Shown: positions 12,185 to 23,738 of the stretch, in pieces
Position numbering within the stretch: the first letter of the stretch is position 1
Layout of the letters: each line of letters starts with the position of its first letter
DNA from: Microstegium vimineum
Taxonomy: Eukaryota; Streptophyta; Magnoliopsida; Poales; Poaceae
Direction: 5' to 3'
DNA length: 64,000 nucleotides
Assembly (NCBI GenBank): GCA_022036555.1
Contig: CM039139.1
Location: 13,544,319 to 13,608,318 of the forward strand
Translations under genes and position numbers: made by a program
Notes under the pieces: generated by a model
What the model saw: only the letters and a program-made list of their open reading frames with translations
Told to the model about the DNA's origin: nothing
Databases searched by the model: none

Positions 12185-12678
12185 GGTCCTGTTTAGTTCA
12201 CTTCAAAATTCTAAATTTCCTGTTACATCGAATCTTTAAACGCATACATGTAGTACTCCCTCTATCCTAAATTGTAAGTCATTCCAAGAATCTTGGAGAT
12301 TCAAAGTTTCTCAAGTTTGACCAAACTTATATAACAATATAATAATATTTATGACGTCAAATAAGTATCATTAGATTCGTTATCAATTATATTTTCATAG
12401 TATAACTATTTGATGTTATAAATCTTTATAGTTTTGTCTATAATTCTTGGTCAAACTTGAGATGTTTTGACTCTCCAAGATTCTTGGAATGACTTACAAT
12501 TTGGGATGGAGGAAGTATTAAATATAGATAAAAACTATAACTAATTACACAGTTCATCTGTAATTTGTGAGACAAATCTTTTGAATCTAGTTACTCCATG
12601 ATTGGACAATAATTACCACATACAAACGAAAGCGTTACAATATCAAAATTCCAAATTCTTTTGGATCTAAACAAGGCC
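12185..12678. mobile_element. Tourist-like MITE hosting a Stowaway
   Basis: Left end GGTCCTGTTTAGTTCACTTC. Right end, reverse complemented, GGCCTTGTTTAGATCCAAAA. Flanks are CAA on the left and TAA on the right, consistent with a diverged TAA target duplication. GGCCTTGTTTAG termini mark a common grass PIF/Harbinger-derived MITE. The Stowaway element at 12256-12515 interrupts it. Confidence 0.7.
12256..12515. mobile_element. Stowaway-type MITE (260 bp)
   Basis: The termini CTCCCTCTATCCTAAATTGT and, from the right, CTTCCTCCATCCCAAATTGT are inverted and continue as matching arms (TAAGTCATTCCAAGAATCTT on both sides). TA flanks lie at 12254-12255 and 12516-12517. It is nested in the Tourist-like element, so it inserted later. 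Confidence 0.9.
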
Positions 12679-13800
12679 TAAGTGTAAAGAAACAAAATGG
12701 AGTCGCAAATAGTCTAGTAGGACGGTCAATGCTGATAATCAAGATGAATGGTAATCACCTCACACGCCGACCCTAGGTTAGACATGATGTATATGTAGGT
12801 TGGACATGCACCTCACACGATTGAAAATGATGGAATAGATGTTAGGTGCATGTCCAATTTTTTTAAAAAAACTTACTTATTATCTTAATTATCATTTAGA
12901 GAATTATTTAAATAAAATTATATATATATATATATGTTTTTTCATGCTTTAATAAATTGTATTATATCTTGTGAGTATTATATCGTTCTCTAAAATTATA
13001 GAATAATTAGCTAAAGAAAACTAAAACATCATTCATATTTATGACCTAAAGTTTAGCCATTAACTTTATACCATTTTATATAGAGAAACTGGTAAGCTAT
13101 GCTAGCATATCTACCACGAAAAAAGAGATGAGGGCAGTCCAACATCATACACATCAATATAGTGGAAATAGTCGTATGTTTTCGTGTACTGGTAGCAACG
13201 ACACGACTGGCGGTGTAGCTCATGTTTGTTACCGTTCAACACAGCAACAACGTCTCCATGCTATCCACGCGTGGAGGGATGTAACGCCGCGATGCCGATG
13301 TGGTAGCACCGTGGATGGAGCGAGAGAAAGAGTGTGGACGACGACGGGTTGGGTGCCCAAATCCCTAGGGAGAAAGGCGGTGGCGGAGGTGACGGCTATG
13401 TCGTGCGGAGTGTCAACCAATCCTAGTTCCTTGCTCCTTCGTGTGTTTGTGTGTATAGACCTCTACTAATGGGCTTTACCCTAAAAGCCCATTATAGCAT
13501 TTTAATAAATCATGATTGTCTTTTGAGCGTATAATCAACGTTTGGCTCTTGAAACTCTAAACAGATGGTAAATTTAGCCAATCTTATAAAACAATCATTA
13601 GTTTATTAACCACATAAGTGAATTAAATTTTAGATCATGGATCAAATAGGGCCTAATAATGGCAGTCTATATTGAAAAAAACTATATATCGACAGGTATA
13701 CCTTGGCAAAGCCTTATGTGAAAACTGAGTTAATGGTATCGAGGAACTACAACTTTTTACGAATTTATTTGTTCCTATGCTTTTTGTTAGTTTGAGCCCC
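12679..13800. other. Intergenic region, no recognised gene
   Basis: AT-rich apart from a GC-richer patch at 13130-13470, which holds a 113-codon plus-strand frame of unknown nature. Its amino-acid composition (many Arg, Thr, Ser, Cys) does not look like a folded protein. The patch 11880-12130 upstream is similar in character. Confidence 0.4.
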
Positions 13801-13807
13801 CCTATTA

Positions 13808-14195
13808 GGTGCAAACCACAACCTTCGTGAAAACCCGTGCAAACCATGGCAAAAAGTTCGTCTAAATTTACCAAAAAAATCACACATGTAGATGATATGA
13901 TGATACACAACTTTGTAAAATATTTTGTCCAAACTCGACTTCATTTGTGAGATATAAAAATAAGAATTTTCAAGCTAGAAAGGTGTCCAGATGATTTGTT
14001 AGAAATTTGTTATTTTTATATCTAACAAATGAAGTCGAGTTTGGACAAGATATTTTATAAGGTTATATATCATCGTATCATCTACATGTGTGATTTTTTT
14101 TGTGAATTTAGATAACTTTTTTTGTCATGCTTTGCACATGTTTTCACGAAGTTATAGTTTGGACAGGATACGTTCCTGTGCAACCTATGCTATTT
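13808..14195. repeat. Fold-back (long inverted repeat) element
   Basis: The left arm, about 13808-13970, and the right arm, about 14010-14195, are reverse complements at roughly 85 percent by eye. Shared stretches include CACACATGTAGATGAT, TTGTCCAAACTCGACTTCAT, GATATAAAAATAA and TTCGTGAAAAC. The loop is only about 40 bp, so a transcript would fold into a very long hairpin. The ends (AGGTGCAAACC and AGGTTGCACAGG) are weakly inverted and I could not confirm a target duplication. Confidence 0.7.
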
Positions 14196-15455
14196 TGCAA
14201 CTCTGTCAATCCTCAAAGTACACACCACCGCACCATTATTAGATGAAACCACAGCATGCATGCAACAGCCACCGAATTATGTATAGCATTTAAAAAGTTA
14301 TCAGTAAACGTCACCTTAATCATCTACCCGTGGCACCAAATTAACAATGATGCTGGCCTATCTGGAAATCTGGATCCAGACCCCTCCTTTTGATCATTTC
14401 AATTGCATGCTCCTTCACGCCAGGGGCCATCTCCGCCATTCATACACCGAAAAGACTATCAATGCCGCATGAACATGACCAATCAATCAACTCCCGAGCC
14501 ACTCGATTTCGTTATTGAGCTGGAATCAGGCGAAAGATGGTGATATTTAATTCCAATAAATACTATTAGGATTGAACATATTCCAAAAGCTCAACTGCTC
14601 AAGCCCCTGACAGAGCAGCAGCTTAACATTCATGTTCCACAATACATTTATACTGTTATATGCTAGCATCTCATTGATGCGGATCTTTTTGTGAGGGCGC
14701 ATTATTTTGCTTAATTAGTCTTACGATGCTAAATGTTGATTACTACTGCTTCAATTCTCTGCTTCTAGTACGACATTTGAATTTGAAACCTTGACTGCAT
14801 TTTTTTAAAAAAGGGCATACTTTGAGTTGGAAAATTTTAATTAGTTATTGACACTTAAAAATAACCCGATATTCAGTTTATATTCCTACAAATAAATATG
14901 TAAAAAACTAAATATGGAGATATTTTTCCTTTTTTTCCCGTGTAGACTGGAGACAGTTTTTCTTACTGCCCCGGTTCATGCATGGCATCTGGCTAATCTG
15001 ACAAGGTCTGATAAAATCTAGTTCCACGTAAACTATTTACATGTCACATGATATGGACATTCTATAGGATTTAGATTGATAAATCCATAGCTCTGCCAGG
15101 AGATGTGATATTAAACGTTTCTCGATAAACGTATCGCCCAACCACCTTTGGGCTTTGGCTTCTTCCTGAGTACTGAAAAAGCAGTATCAAATAGCGGGAA
15201 TTAGATTGATCTGGAAGTACTATTCTGACCTGCTGGATATCATTCCTTTTGCAGCCGTCCATGCAACAGTAGAAGTGGTTATGCAATGATAAATATAATA
15301 TAATATAGGTCATTCATTAATCAGTACAGTGTGTTTCTGTATATACCTGAATTGAATTAGTACGGAAAGTATGGACCTTGGTTCCCAAAATGAGTACTAA
15401 TTTTTAGACTAGGTGCGTGTAGGAATTAGTCAGACTTGTATACCCAAGTCTTATA
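14196..15455. other. Intergenic region, nothing recognised
   Basis: AT-rich DNA without a recognisable gene, RNA or well-ended transposon. A minus-strand frame at 15071-15313 has no recognisable motif. Confidence 0.4.
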
Positions 15456-16114
15456 CTCCTTCCGTATCATAATTAGATGACGATTTGGATAAGCTTTGAG
15501 TCAAACATTGGGAATATAAAATAATCAATAACTTTTAAGTTATTAAGATTCTAAATATAAAAGTTATATGAATAGATTTATCTTGAAAAATACTTTCATA
15601 AAAGTATACATATATCATTATTCTATAAATATTTTTGTAAAAACAAGATCTATAAATACTTTCATCAAGGAGATCTACTGTTTTGCCTGGAGAGTTTTAG
15701 AAGGCAGCTGCATGTCCGTTTCTTTATGGAAATTATTATATTGATTTGTTGTGCCATTTGGCAAACGAGAAACGGGTTCATCTTCAACAACAAGCAGCCT
15801 TCGTTGCAGCAAGCTAAGGGAATTTTCAAGTTTGATTTTGCGTTGCTTTTGTTTCGCGCAAAGAGAAGTTACTTTCCAGGAATTGATTCATGGTTAATCA
15901 ACCTCGCTTAACCTGTGTCCTCGAGCTCATTTTCTTTTTATCCTTTTTTGTTTCTTGAGCTCCTTTTAGTCAGCTAGAGTTTATTTTGTTTTTTTCCTTT
16001 TCAATCCTGTTTTGAACTTTTTTCAGCTTTCAATAAATACCAGTAGGGGTGTGCCCCTCCTGTTTATCTTAAAAAAAACAAGAGGTTAAAGTTATGTTTG
16101 GGATACGGAGGGAG
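15456..16114. mobile_element. Stowaway-type MITE split by a LINE insertion
   Basis: The left terminus CTCCTTCCGTATCATAATTA and the right terminus, reverse complemented CTCCCTCCGTATCCCAAACA, are flanked by TA at 15454-15455 and 16115-16116. The 659-bp spacing is unusually long for Stowaway and is explained by the LINE fragment at 15649-16073. Removing it leaves an element of about 225 bp. Confidence 0.8.
15649..16073 (+). mobile_element. 5'-truncated LINE fragment
   Basis: The open frame at 15726-15911 (MEIIILICCAIWQTRNGF ... LLLFRAKRSY ... WLI, then stop) matches the usual C-terminal end of plant L1-type LINE reverse-transcriptase ORFs: W-x-I-W-x-x-RN, then a helix with RAK, then a W. It is followed by a 3' untranslated tail ending in CCTCCTGTTTATCTT and poly(A). 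The direct repeat AAAAACAAGA flanks it (15639-15648 and 16074-16083), as expected of target-primed reverse transcription. Only the last few hundred bases of the LINE remain. Confidence 0.8.
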
Positions 16115-16421
16115 TATGTATCTATCTCAAACCATACGTAAAATAAATTGTAGTGAAACTTAGTTTAAATTAACTCTAATCCACTTTAATAATATGTGTA
16201 GATTGCGATAAATATATGTACATCGATAGAAGTCGTAAGTTGGAAAAGCAAAATTCCTGTGAGTTTAAATCCATAGAAGTCATAGACCGTGCCTCCAAGC
16301 CTGTGACCGCCGTTGGAGGCCGGGTGTGCCTACAACATGGATGGCGCCGAGCCGCCTTCATGGCCATCGCGGGCATGTCTAGGCGTCATCTGCAGGAGCA
16401 GTTGTGACTTGTGAGTGCATC

Positions 16422-16941
16422 CAGGGTTTTTCAAACCGACCGGTTACCGGCAAACCGCCTGGGACCGGTTCGGTTTTGGTACCGGTTTAAATTCAAATTT
16501 CAAATTTAAAAAAAAAAATCGAAAATGCTGAAAAATTTCCTAAAAATAGTTCATGATTTATAGAGTCGAATGGTGTACAAATTTTTCAAATTGGAGTTCG
16601 TTTGCTATTTATTTTGACGCGTACAAGTTTGAAAAAAAATAAAATCTCACCATTCGACTCTATAAATCATGAACTATTTTTAGGAATTTTTTCAGCATTT
16701 TCGATTTTTTTTCAAATTTGAAATTTGGTTTGGGGGTAACCGCCCAAACCGGTCGGTAACCGCCCAAACCGGACGGTAACCGGCCCTAACCGACCGGTTA
16801 CCGGTCCCAAACCGTTTGAACTACGCCGTTTGAATTCAAAATGCAAACCGTTCGGTTTGGAGCCGGTTTGGGCGGTTACCGTCGGTAACCGGCAAACCGC
16901 CGGCGAGCGGTTCCCGGCGACCGGTCGGTAAGGTAAACCCT
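16422..16941. mobile_element. Fold-back MULE-like MITE with 9-bp duplication
   Basis: Flanked by the perfect 9-bp direct repeat GAGTGCATC (16413-16421 and 16942-16950). The outer ends (CAGGGTTTTTCAAACCGACC; from the right AGGGTTTACCTTACCGACCG) are inverted and lead into CCGGTTACCGG-rich arms. Inside, 16519-16575 and 16648-16703 form a nearly perfect inverted repeat with a loop of about 72 bp. A 9-bp duplication is the Mutator-superfamily hallmark. No coding sequence. Confidence 0.85.
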
Positions 16942-16950
16942 GAGTGCATC

Positions 16951-17846
16951 ATACCTCTAGCATACAGTCTACCTAAACTAGGCCAGCGCCAAAGAGGAGC
17001 CTGAGGGCTAGCGCCAAGGCTGATAAAGAGACTGAGGGCTGGGGAAGAGCGACGTGTGGGAGAAGAGATGCCGAAGGAAAAAAATATATAATCTTTTCAC
17101 TGACAAGTTGGACCATTAATAATATTGGGGATGTGTTAAGCATCTTCTCCAAATAATCTAAAAGGGTATTAGACGACTATCTCTGCTATCAATTTATTGG
17201 AGAAGTTAGATTAGAGAGCAGTTGATGATGCTCGAAGGAAGTTTTTTTTTTCCAGGAAAAGAAGTTGATAGAGTTAGGGCAGGTCCCCTTCTCACTCTAA
17301 ACTTCCATTACTTCCTTGGTTCCATACAACAATACGAGCAAGCAAACCCAGAGAATGTTTGGATGGGATTATAAAATATCTCAGAACTTACTGTAGGATT
17401 TTAGTGAGGTATACGTTACAGGCCCTTTTACAACCGGATAAGAGTGTACTGTATATAAGCAGTCGTCAACCTAGAGAATTGAGCTTTCTTGTTTATTATC
17501 GTTCGACCTGATTATGGGCCGTACCCCATTAATCCGATTCGACCTGACCAACATATTATATATTTGATTTGGTGGGCTCAAGCCATGATTCACAACCGGG
17601 TTGGACGCTGGCTGTCATGGACGAGTCAAATCGTGTGTTCATCATCATGTATACGTATAAACATTCATCTCACAATTCACAACCTATAAATCCCTGATTT
17701 CAGTCGGGAAGCATGAGGAACTAAACATCGGATGTTTAGATGCACCGACCCTACTCTCTACTCCTTGTACGTACTGTGCCACACCAAAAAATAAATCCCT
17801 GGCTAAAGTGTAAAGAGTCCCCATAGCCACCTCTCTCTCGAAAACT
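16951..17846. other. Upstream region of the CYP90B gene
   Basis: The spacer between the fold-back element and the predicted TATA box. It contains one CGTGTG motif at 17632-17637 (annotated separately) and no recognised gene. Confidence 0.5.
17632..17637 (+). promoter_or_regulatory. Possible brassinosteroid-response element
   Basis: CGTGTG, a BRRE core bound by BZR1-type repressors, lies about 570 bp upstream of the CYP90B start codon. DWF4 genes are known feedback targets of BZR1, so the site is plausible, but a 6-bp match is weak evidence alone. Confidence 0.3.
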
Positions 17847-17853
17847 TATATAA
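17847..17853 (+). promoter_or_regulatory. Probable TATA box of the CYP90B gene
   Basis: TATATAA, 356 bp before the start codon, followed by a pyrimidine-rich leader with long CT runs (18017-18097). Transcription would start near 17880, giving a 5' leader of about 330 nt. Confidence 0.55.
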
Positions 17854-17955
17854 GAAGAGCACCACAGAGCTCAGAGGGGAGCGAAGTGGGCGCCTAGCTT
17901 CCTTCCTAGCTACCAGTTTTTTTTTTCCATTGCGCAAAGCTTTTGCACTTGCTGA

Positions 17956-18012
17956 ATGCTGAGAGAAGGAGAGAGAAATCCTCCAGAGCTAAAGGCGCTT
18001 CTTTCCATTTAG
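17956..18012 (+). CDS. Upstream ORF in the CYP90B leader (18 aa)
   Basis: The only ATG seen between the predicted transcription start and the main start codon opens an 18-codon frame ending in TAG. Its context (GCTGAATGC) is weak, whereas the main start (GGTCATGGG) has G at +4, so leaky scanning is likely. It could tune translation of the P450. Whether it lies in the transcript depends on the inferred start site. Confidence 0.35.
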   Translation: MLREGERNPPELKALLSI

Positions 18013-18208
18013 CTCGCCCTTCTCTCTATTGCTTTCTCTCTATCTCTCTCTCCAAGTCTCCAACCCAACCCATCCCCTCTCTCTCTCTCTCTCCACACAT
18101 AAAAACCAACGAAGCGGGCGAGAGTGTGATCATAGGCAGAGGAAATAAATTTGAAGAAAGCTAGCTAGACGACCTGTGCTCTCTGATCGATCAGTAGGAG
18201 GTACGGTC

Positions 18209-20678
18209 ATGGGCGCCATGATGGCCTCCATAACCAGGGAGCTCCTCTTCTTCCTTCCCTTCATCCTGCTGGCCCTCCTCGCCCTGTACACCACCACCGT
18301 GGCCAAATGCCACCAGTGGCGCCGGCCGAAGAAGAAGCGCCCGAACCTTCCCCCGGGCGCCCTCGGGTGGCCCTTTGTCGGCGAGACTTTCGGCTACCTC
18401 CGCGCCCACCCGGCCACCTCCGTGGGCCGCTTCATGGAGCAGCATGTCGCACGGTCCGTCCGTCGTCCACCATCTATAGCTCTCTATAGCTCTAGCTCGG
18501 TGCCACGCGCGCAGCAAGAAGCTAGCTAGCTAGCACGCATCATGCTGACGGCGCACACACTACGTGCATATGCAGGTACGGCAAGATATACCGGTCGAGC
18601 CTGTTCGGGGAGCGGACGGTGGTGTCGGCGGACGCGGGGCTGAACCGCTACATCCTGCAGAACGAGGGGAGGCTGTTCGAGTGCAGCTACCCGCGCAGCA
18701 TCGGCGGCATCCTGGGGAAGTGGTCCATGCTGGTGCTGGTGGGCGACGCGCACCGCGAGATGCGCGCCATCTCGCTCAACTTCCTCAGCTCCGTCCGCCT
18801 CCGCGCCGTGCTGCTCCCGGAGGTGGAGCGCCACACCCTGCTGGTGCTCCGCTCGTGGCCGACCTCGGAAGGCACCTTCTCCGCGCAGCACCAAGCCAAG
18901 AAGGTGCTCATCTCTCGATCTCTCGGTCTGACGACGCTAGCTAGCTGCTGCTTTATTAATTATAGTTATTTGTCTGCAAAAGGATCGACGATTGCCGCTA
19001 ACAGAACAGGCCGGATTATATTGCAGTTCACGTTTAACCTGATGGCGAAGAACATAATGAGCATGGACCCCGGCGAGGAGGAGACGGAGCGGCTGCGGCT
19101 GGAGTACATCACCTTCATGAAGGGCGTAGTGTCAGCGCCGCTCAACTTCCCGGGGACGGCCTACTGGAAGGCGCTCAAGGTAGGTCGTCGTCGTCTTTTC
19201 TCTAGTCTCTGTTCTCGATCCCTAGCTAGCTGCTAGCCCCCACGTACGGCTCTGCTGCTAGGTCGTCGTCGTATGGATTGTTGCTTGGACTCTCTGCTGC
19301 TGCTGCAGTCAGCAGCAGTCGTCTGCGGCACACGGATTTTTGTTGCTTATTCCAAAAATAGACGGCAACTAACGTTTCATCACACGATGCTACACGCAAC
19401 AACCGCTGCGGCCGGGCCATCTGAATATATGAATATGATGATGCACACGAGTGGAGAGCTACAGCTACAGGAACTACTAGGGACATTATATATATAATAT
19501 TATATATAGCTAATAGTATACTATGTGTGTGTGGGTCGCTCCTCCTGGCCTACTAGCCTGTCAACGCTTTGTTTGGTACTCTCTCATCAGAAAAAAAAAC
19601 ACGAAAGCTAGTGCAAAGAGAGAGAGAGAGGTTGTTAAAGTTTTGTTTGGTAGTTTGTGTGTAGGGGGGCTAGCTTAGCTAGGGGCATGGTCCATGCATC
19701 AATATATAGAGAAGAGGAGGAAGAGGGCATGGTACATGACACTATATGCATGGTAGGCAGCGGCAGGAGCAGTGTGGGTTTCAGATTTGTGGATGGTCCA
19801 AGGATTCTGTGTTGTTATGCACACGTCCTACTGCGTCAGGTCCAATCAGACAGACCAGACCAGTGGATCATCTCTTTCCTGCTACAGGCATATACATACC
19901 TCCTCAACATGTGTGTGTGTTTTTCATGTACAGTGGATTTATGCATCCACAAAATGAAAAAAAAAAACAGTGTACAACAGAGTACAGGTCTAGCTTTTCA
20001 ACTTCTACACACATTTGCACATATATAGCTCAAGTTCTTTTGAAGGTTGTTTCCTAAAAACAAAAGTTCTTTTGAAGGTTATGCATGCATGCACCGAACT
20101 ACTACATAGTTGACAGCTAGATTTAGTAGATCAAAGGCTTTTGCTTAATTTGCAGCCTGTACGTTTACCCTAGCTATACATACCATGCATATATACTTTC
20201 TCCCACATCATCACTCATGGCCCCATAAAAATGTTGCCCACTTTTCAGTCCCTGTGAGGTCACCCTCAAATGAACTTTAGTGATTGCTCCCAGCCGCGGC
20301 ATGCATGCATGCATGCTTTGCTTTATTCACAGGATCTTTGAATCATACAATTCCATGTGGGGAGTTTTAACTCGATCTCTTTTTTAGAGAGTTTGTGGAC
20401 TATTGATCGAGAAAACCAATGATCAAGTCTCCATAACTTAACATGATTGTGTGTTGGGAGAACCCCTTCATTTATCATGATTCAACTGCTGACCAGCACT
20501 AATACTTGACATTGTTAATAAGCCGGTGATTAGTAGCAACTTCATAATTTGCATGCACTTATTAGCAGTCGATGAAATAGCAAAGGCCGTGGTTTGTTAG
20601 CTGAAGCCAATCATTATTCCCATGCATCCTCCCTCCGATCCATACCTGAAAAACCAAATAAAACTTTCTCGATTCTCT

Positions 20679-20757
<79 letters not shown>

Positions 20758-23738
20758 TATTCTTATTATTAGATTAGATGGATGAACCGATGAACATGCT
20801 AGAGGGAAGGAAAATATAACCCTCTCTATCCATATTTGGCGCAGGGGTAGTTACAAGTCATTTTGCTTCTTCTGAATCTGAATGAAAGGAGTCAATTTTC
20901 TCAAAAACAGACACAGCTACGAGCGAGAAACACATGCCTCTATATATAGACCAATATATAGGCAGTTAGGCAACACGCCCCCTAAATATATATAGTACTG
21001 GTCTCCGATATTTGATACGACTTTTGCACTATTTTTTTTTTGCTTCGTTGATATCAAGATCACATCATACAATTAATTAATTGCCGTTTTTTTCTTGGTA
21101 TAGTCACGTGCGTCCATACTTGGAGTAATAGAGAAGAAGATGGAGGACAGGCTTGAGAAAATGAGTAAGGAGAAGTCAAGTGTGGAGGAAGATGATCTTC
21201 TTGGTTGGGCCCTGAAGCAGTCCAATCTGTCAAAGGAACAGATCCTGGACCTCTTGCTGAGCCTGCTCTTCGCGGGGCACGAGACCTCGTCAATGGCGCT
21301 GGCCCTTGCCATCTTCTTCCTTGAAGGATGCCCTAAGGCTGTTCAAGAACTCCGGGTACGTAATTCGAACTTGATACAGTAAGCTAGATGTTGGTCACTA
21401 GTCATTTTCAAACTTGATACAGTAGTAAGCTAGATGTTGGTCAAAACCAAAAATACACATGGAGTTATATTAGATATATAGTTTACACTGGCATATATAT
21501 GTCTTGCAGGAGGAGCATCTCGAGATTGCTAGGAGACAAAGGCTAAGAGGGGAGTCCAAATTGAGCTGGGAAGACTACAAGGAAATGGTTTTCACGCAAT
21601 GTGTAAGGCCCCTTGTTCTGTTCGTTCCTTCCATAATTCACAGCAGTGCTAGTGCGAGATCGCTGTACGCTCCGCTGTTTGCTAGCTACTTGGGCTGCTC
21701 CCGTCCAACTCGTACCAGCACAAAACCGTCTCGTCTCGTCTGGTTGCGTTGCGTTGTACAGGATAGCAACTTCCTCCCCTCTCGAAATGTCATGTTCGAA
21801 CCAACGGAGACCCAAAGCTGGCTCTCTGCCTGTCTGTGCAGTGCAGAATAATTGGGCTGGCTGGCTGCTTTTGGAGCGCATGGCGTCTGCTTGCTTTGCT
21901 CTGTCTCTGATCTGATCTCTCAGCAAGTAGGGCTGTTCATATAGTTTTTGTGTTTTGGTTGGAAGATTTTGGAGTGGTGTCATGCAGCCCCCATCATGCA
22001 TCTCGCAACCATCCAGATACGCTGAGGAGTACACACTGTTCTTGTGTAGCAATACGACAGGAAGGTATCTGTGCCGTATCTCGCTAGCTAGCTGTTCAAA
22101 CCTGAACCCGTGTCAAACATCACTCGAGCTTATAATCAGCTGAGGGGTGGGTCAAGAAAAGAAGTGTGTCATTTGGTCAGGTATCTATCAGGTCTAAACA
22201 CAACAGAACTCCACAAATAATAAGATGCCGAAAGCTCGTCCCGAGCCTTAAAACAAACCATCATTAGCTGTCATCAAATGCCTCGTCAGATATATAGCTG
22301 CTAGAAGCAAGCGCTTGAAAACCGTTCTTCTTCTTCTTCTTCTTCTTCTTCTTCTTTCCCCCTTTTAATTAACATAACAGTTTTCTTTTTGTGTCGATTT
22401 TGCAGGTTATAAACGAGACGTTGCGGCTTGGCAACGTGGTCAGGTTCCTGCACCGGAAGGTCATCCGAGATGTGCACTACAATGGTACCTTTTTTTTAGT
22501 CTAAAAAGCCTCGATCACACACATTCAGAAAACGACATGATGTACCGAGCATTCCTCTGCTCTGCTTGCGTGTTTTGTCTCGCTCTGTCAAAAATGTAGG
22601 GTACGACATACCACGGGGTTGGAAAATCCTGCCGGTTTTAGCGGCGGTGCATCTGGATTCGTCGCTCTACGACGACCCCAATCGGTTCAACCCTTGGAGA
22701 TGGAAGGTCAGTGCAAACTCTTCTGCAGAGTAAATTCAGAATGGATGAACATATATAAGTACTGATATAGTCGATGTCGATGAACGTCGATCACCGATGG
22801 ATCGAAAAGAAGATATGTAGTGGAGCGAATAATCCTACTCTAAACATTCACGTCTTGTTCGGCTAGCTAGAATCTGATCTGAGAAAAGGAGCGGCACGAG
22901 ATGCATGTGCCATGCCACCTCTGAAGAGTGAAGAGTCGTATCGAGCCAAAGCACGCGCGAGCACGACAGCTATGCCGCTCGCTTAGCCCTCGACTATTGA
23001 TGAGATGCAGAGAGGGCGGCATGGCAGCTGAGCTGACGTGAAAGGGAATGTTCGGCGCGTCGATCTCGCGTGGTCAGATCGAAAGAGACGTCCTGATTTG
23101 GCAGCTGCGGCCGGCCTTCCTCCGGCTCCGACGGGAGGCCGGGCCGGGGGGCGGCTCTGGGTTCATGCTCCCAGAGCATGCATGGTCCAAACTGAAAACG
23201 AACGCCACGTTACTGGAAATCCAGGCAGTGCGAGTGCGATGCTCGGAATCCATTTCCATCCGTCGCGCACGCGTGCGTGCGTGGAATCGATTCTCGGACG
23301 CGCACGTAGGTAGAGTAGAAGGTAGGTTCAGACGACGATCGGCGTCACTGGGAATGTCAGTGGCGATCGATCGTGGTCGTGGCAGCAACGATTGATCGAT
23401 CATTCCACCGATGGCGATGAGATGATGATGTGCCCGGCCGTCGTGTGTTTCTAGAAACTGCTCTAATCTTGCTGCTCTTGTTGCAGAGCAACGCGCCGAG
23501 CAGCTACATGCCGTACGGCGGCGGGCCGCGGCTGTGCGCGGGGTCGGAGCTGGCCAAGCTGGAGATCGCCATCTTCCTGCACCACCTGGTGCTCAACTTC
23601 CGGTGGGAGCTGGCGGAGCCGGACCAGGCCTTCGTCTACCCGTTCGTCGACTTCCCCAAGGGCCTCCCGATCAGGGTCCAGCGGATCGCCGGCGACCAAG
23701 GGCATCCAAGCGTTTTGACCCAGAGCACGATGATGTAG
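18209..23738 (+). CDS. DWF4: Cytochrome P450 CYP90B, DWARF4-type steroid 22-alpha-hydroxylase
   Basis: Eight exons, all with GT-AG junctions: 18209-18453, 18576-18903, 19027-19179, 21104-21355, 21510-21602, 22406-22484, 22600-22706, 23487-23738, giving 502 aa. Members hydroxylate C-22 of campesterol-type sterols, the rate-limiting step of brassinosteroid synthesis, on the ER membrane. Residues about 9-28 are the hydrophobic anchor, followed by a basic patch and the NLPPG proline hinge. The I-helix AGHETS is at 299-304, the ExxR pair is E361/R364, and the heme loop YGGGPRLCAG is at 429-438 with ligand Cys436 (Tyr in place of the usual Phe). The text follows rice CYP90B2 closely along its whole length, including RAHPATSVGRFMEQH and LLGWALKQSNLSKEQ. 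The start matches the family start. All exons are open and the gene looks functional. Intron 3 is long (1.9 kb). Confidence 0.95.
20683..20751. repeat. (TA)n microsatellite in CYP90B intron 3
   Basis: A run of more than 30 TA dinucleotides in the long third intron. Length polymorphism is likely. Confidence 0.95.
22326..22358. repeat. (CTT)n microsatellite in CYP90B intron 5
   Basis: About ten CTT/TTC units shortly before the exon 6 acceptor, forming part of a long polypyrimidine tract. Confidence 0.9.
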
